From an uncultured Rickettsiales bacterium (GTDB taxonomy: Bacteria > Pseudomonadota > Alphaproteobacteria > UBA8366): a DNA stretch of 64,000 nucleotides. Both the position numbers and the translations under genes were made by a program. Below, in pieces: positions 62,499 through 64,000 of this stretch. A model generated the notes under the pieces. That model saw nothing but the letters and a program-made list of their open reading frames with translations. It had not been told where the DNA came from and did not search any database. The DNA is taken from the NCBI GenBank assembly GCA_913046825.1, contig CAJWTF010000003.1, positions 1 to 64,000 on the forward strand, in the 5' to 3' direction. Each line of letters begins with the position of its first letter. Positions within the stretch are counted from its first letter, which is position 1.

Positions 62499-64000
62499 GC
62501 GAGATTTCGATCCTGCGCGACGACCCTGTTACTTTCGAAGTGGTGCGCGGCGGCCTCTATGCGATCTGTGAGGAAATGAAATCGGTTATGATGCGGGCGA
62601 GTTTCTCGCCGCTGCTCAGCCTCTCAGCCGATCTTTCCTGCGCTATACTCGATCACGCAGGCGATGTGGTGGCACAAGGGAACGATATCCCGGTGCATTT
62701 GGGGGCGATGCCATTCTCAGCGACGGGCATCCTAAAGGCATTCCCCTTAGAGACGTGGCAGCCGGGCGACGCTGTGTTGTCTAACGACCCGTATTCCGGT
62801 GGCTCACATCTGCCGGACATGACGCTACTAACGCCAATCTTCGATAACGAGGGTGTCGTGGGCTTTTCCGCGAGCCGCGTCCATTGGCCGGATATCGGTG
62901 GATCGTCGGCGGGGTCGTCCTCCGTGACGGATGAGATCGTGAAGGAAGGCGTGCGGGTGCCACCTGTGAAGATCATGCGCGCGGGCGAGCCTGACGAAGG
63001 GGTGTGGACACTGCTGTTCGCCAATGTCCGCATTCCAGAAGACCGGGTCGGAGATTTTCGTGCGCAGGCGGCCTGCAATGCGCGGGGCGTGGCGCGGGTC
63101 GAGGAGCAGATCGCGCGCTACGGCGGGTCCGCGATGCGCCGAATTTTCGCGGAGACGCAGGATTACAGCCAACGCATGGTCGAGGCGGTGCTGGATGACA
63201 TTCCCGATGGCAGCTTTCGCGCCACCCATCATCTGGACGGCGACGGCTATACCGAGGATTCCGGCAACGGTGATTTCGGCATTACCGTTGAGATCATCAA
63301 GGCCGGTCGGAAACTGCATTTCGATTTTGCCGGCACCAACGCTCAGGCGAGAGGACCGGTTAGCGCGCCCTTCGCCGTCACCGCATCGGTCTGTTACTAC
63401 ACAATCCTGGCGTTGGCGGGCGGCTCCGTGCCACCGAATTCGGGCGCCTACAGGGTTGTTGAGATTTCCGCACCGGAAGGCAGCCTCGTCAATGCGGTCT
63501 ATCCGGCACCTGTGGTTGCGGCGAACACGGAGACATCTAACCGAATCGTCGATGTCCTGCTCGACGCCCTGGCCCCGGCCATGCCGGGACGGGGGATCGC
63601 GGGGAGCTATGGCTGTGCCGGGGTGTTCGCACTCGGCGGAGTCGATCCAGAGCGGGGCAAGCGCTTCGTGCATATGGAGACCATCGGCGGCGGCATGGGC
63701 GCGTCGCCGCAGGGGCCGGGCATCGACGGGCACCGGGTCCATATGGGCAATACTATGAACCTGCCGAACGAATCGGCGGAAGCGGGCCTGCCGCTGCGCA
63801 TTGAAGCCTACGAGTTTGTGGAAGGATCGGGCGGTGTCGGCCGCCATGTGGGTGGCATGGGAGCCCGCAAGGTGATTCGTGCCTTGGCTGACAATATTGA
63901 ATTCTCGTTGCTCTACGAACGGGCCCTCAATCCGGCGCAAGGTACGGCGGGTGGTTCGTCGGGCGGTGCCGCGGCCTTTGCGATAGAACACGTCGATGGA
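62495..64000 (+). CDS. hyuB: Hydantoinase/oxoprolinase subunit B (3' end outside the window)
   Basis: The first 502 codons of HyuB are open from ATG 62495 to the window edge with no stop. Family motifs: DPVTFEVVRGGLYAICEEM, MMRASFSPLLSLSADLSC, LSNDPYSGGSHLPDMTLL, the NTETSNRIVDVL block, and SGGVGRHVGGMGARKVIR, a standard C-terminal contact. It is the hydrolase partner of HyuA. The long minus-strand reading opposite (62828-63991) is a GC-rich shadow. About 50-100 codons are missing beyond the window. Confidence 0.93.
   Translation, partial: MSEISILRDDPVTFEVVRGGLYAICEEMKSVMMRASFSPLLSLSADLSCAILDHAGDVVAQGNDIPVHLGAMPFSATGILKAFPLETWQPGDAVLSNDPYSGGSHLPDMTLLTPIFDNEGVVGFSASRVHWPDIGGSSAGSSSVTDEIVKEGVRVPPVKIMRAGEPDEGVWTLLFANVRIPEDRVGDFRAQAACNARGVARVEEQIARYGGSAMRRIFAETQDYSQRMVEAVLDDIPDGSFRATHHLDGDGYTEDSGNGDFGITVEIIKAGRKLHFDFAGTNAQARGPVSAPFAVTASVCYYTILALAGGSVPPNSGAYRVVEISAPEGSLVNAVYPAPVVAANTETSNRIVDVLLDALAPAMPGRGIAGSYGCAGVFALGGVDPERGKRFVHMETIGGGMGASPQGPGIDGHRVHMGNTMNLPNESAEAGLPLRIEAYEFVEGSGGVGRHVGGMGARKVIRALADNIEFSLLYERALNPAQGTAGGSSGGAAAFAIEHVDG

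Noticed and set aside
62828..63991. 387-codon minus-strand open frame
   Set aside because: It is antisense to hyuB, whose plus-strand frame matches the family throughout; the composition is Arg/His-rich as expected for a GC-rich shadow.
1..64000. CRISPR arrays, prophage or conjugative elements
   Set aside because: No regularly spaced direct repeats, phage structural genes, integrases or relaxases were seen; the only mobile gene is the broken IS481 transposase.

Overview
The window looks like chromosomal DNA of a free-living or host-associated marine alphaproteobacterium, most like the Rhodospirillales. This is inferred from several features: a map-radC order at the left edge, a fused trpE(G) gene with a Trp-codon leader, a RibH2-type lumazine synthase behind an FMN riboswitch, a bacterial CULT-domain gene, a DddQ-like DMSP lyase, and many CaiB, TauD, cupin and hydantoinase catabolic genes. 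No lineage was tested by database search.

Layout. 1-3.5 kb: the 3' end of map, a broken radC fused tail-to-tail to a glutathione S-transferase fragment, a class III CoA-transferase, an intact selenocysteine tRNA (selC), and a full-length but decayed IS481-type transposase. 3.7-9 kb: an NHL propeller protein, a DUF2189 fragment, a Baeyer-Villiger-type monooxygenase, a CDF cation transporter and a second CoA-transferase. 9-13 kb: a decayed peroxiredoxin that keeps a UGA codon and a SECIS-like hairpin at its redox site, then FMN riboswitch-ribH2, an amidohydrolase and a DEAD-box helicase. 13-24.4 kb: an acyl-CoA ligase, a ThDP enzyme, cupins, an IPNS-like oxygenase, an MFS carrier, and a plus-strand run of DJ-1/PfpI, phosphotriesterase-like, DddQ-like and two alpha/beta hydrolase genes. 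24.6-30.6 kb: a Sel1-repeat remnant and a four-gene minus-strand operon (DMFase-like amidase, class III aminotransferase, LLM flavoenzyme, MetE-like methyltransferase). 30.6-38.9 kb: a second aminotransferase, a membrane hydrolase, a lipoprotein, and a run of oxaloacetate-decarboxylase-like, ureidoglycolate-lyase-like, TIM-barrel, YaiI, cupin-like and SDR genes ending in a truncated LLM gene. 38.8-42.1 kb: an MBL hydrolase and trpE(G) with a complete attenuator. 42.2-47.7 kb: an amidohydrolase, tandem alpha/beta hydrolases, a CULT gene with one nonsense codon, msrA and an amine oxidase. 47.7-52.1 kb: PrpD, LeuC, LeuD, TusA and serine/threonine dehydratase. 52.2-57.8 kb: four TauD/TfdA dioxygenases around two aldolase/lyase genes. 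57.9-64 kb: a dimethylglycine/sarcosine dehydrogenase divergent from hyuA-hyuB, the latter running off the window.

Most of the window is accessory catabolism for small N-, S- or carboxyl-containing metabolites, arranged as short operons with few recognisable regulators. Conserved housekeeping genes (map, selC, ribH, trpE(G), msrA, helicase) are scattered among them. The most unusual trait is erosion: at least nine broken genes or gene remnants and several palindromic intergenic repeats lie between intact genes. Two of the broken genes carry TGA where Trp is expected. One lost gene was probably a selenoprotein whose decoding tRNA is still present 7 kb away.
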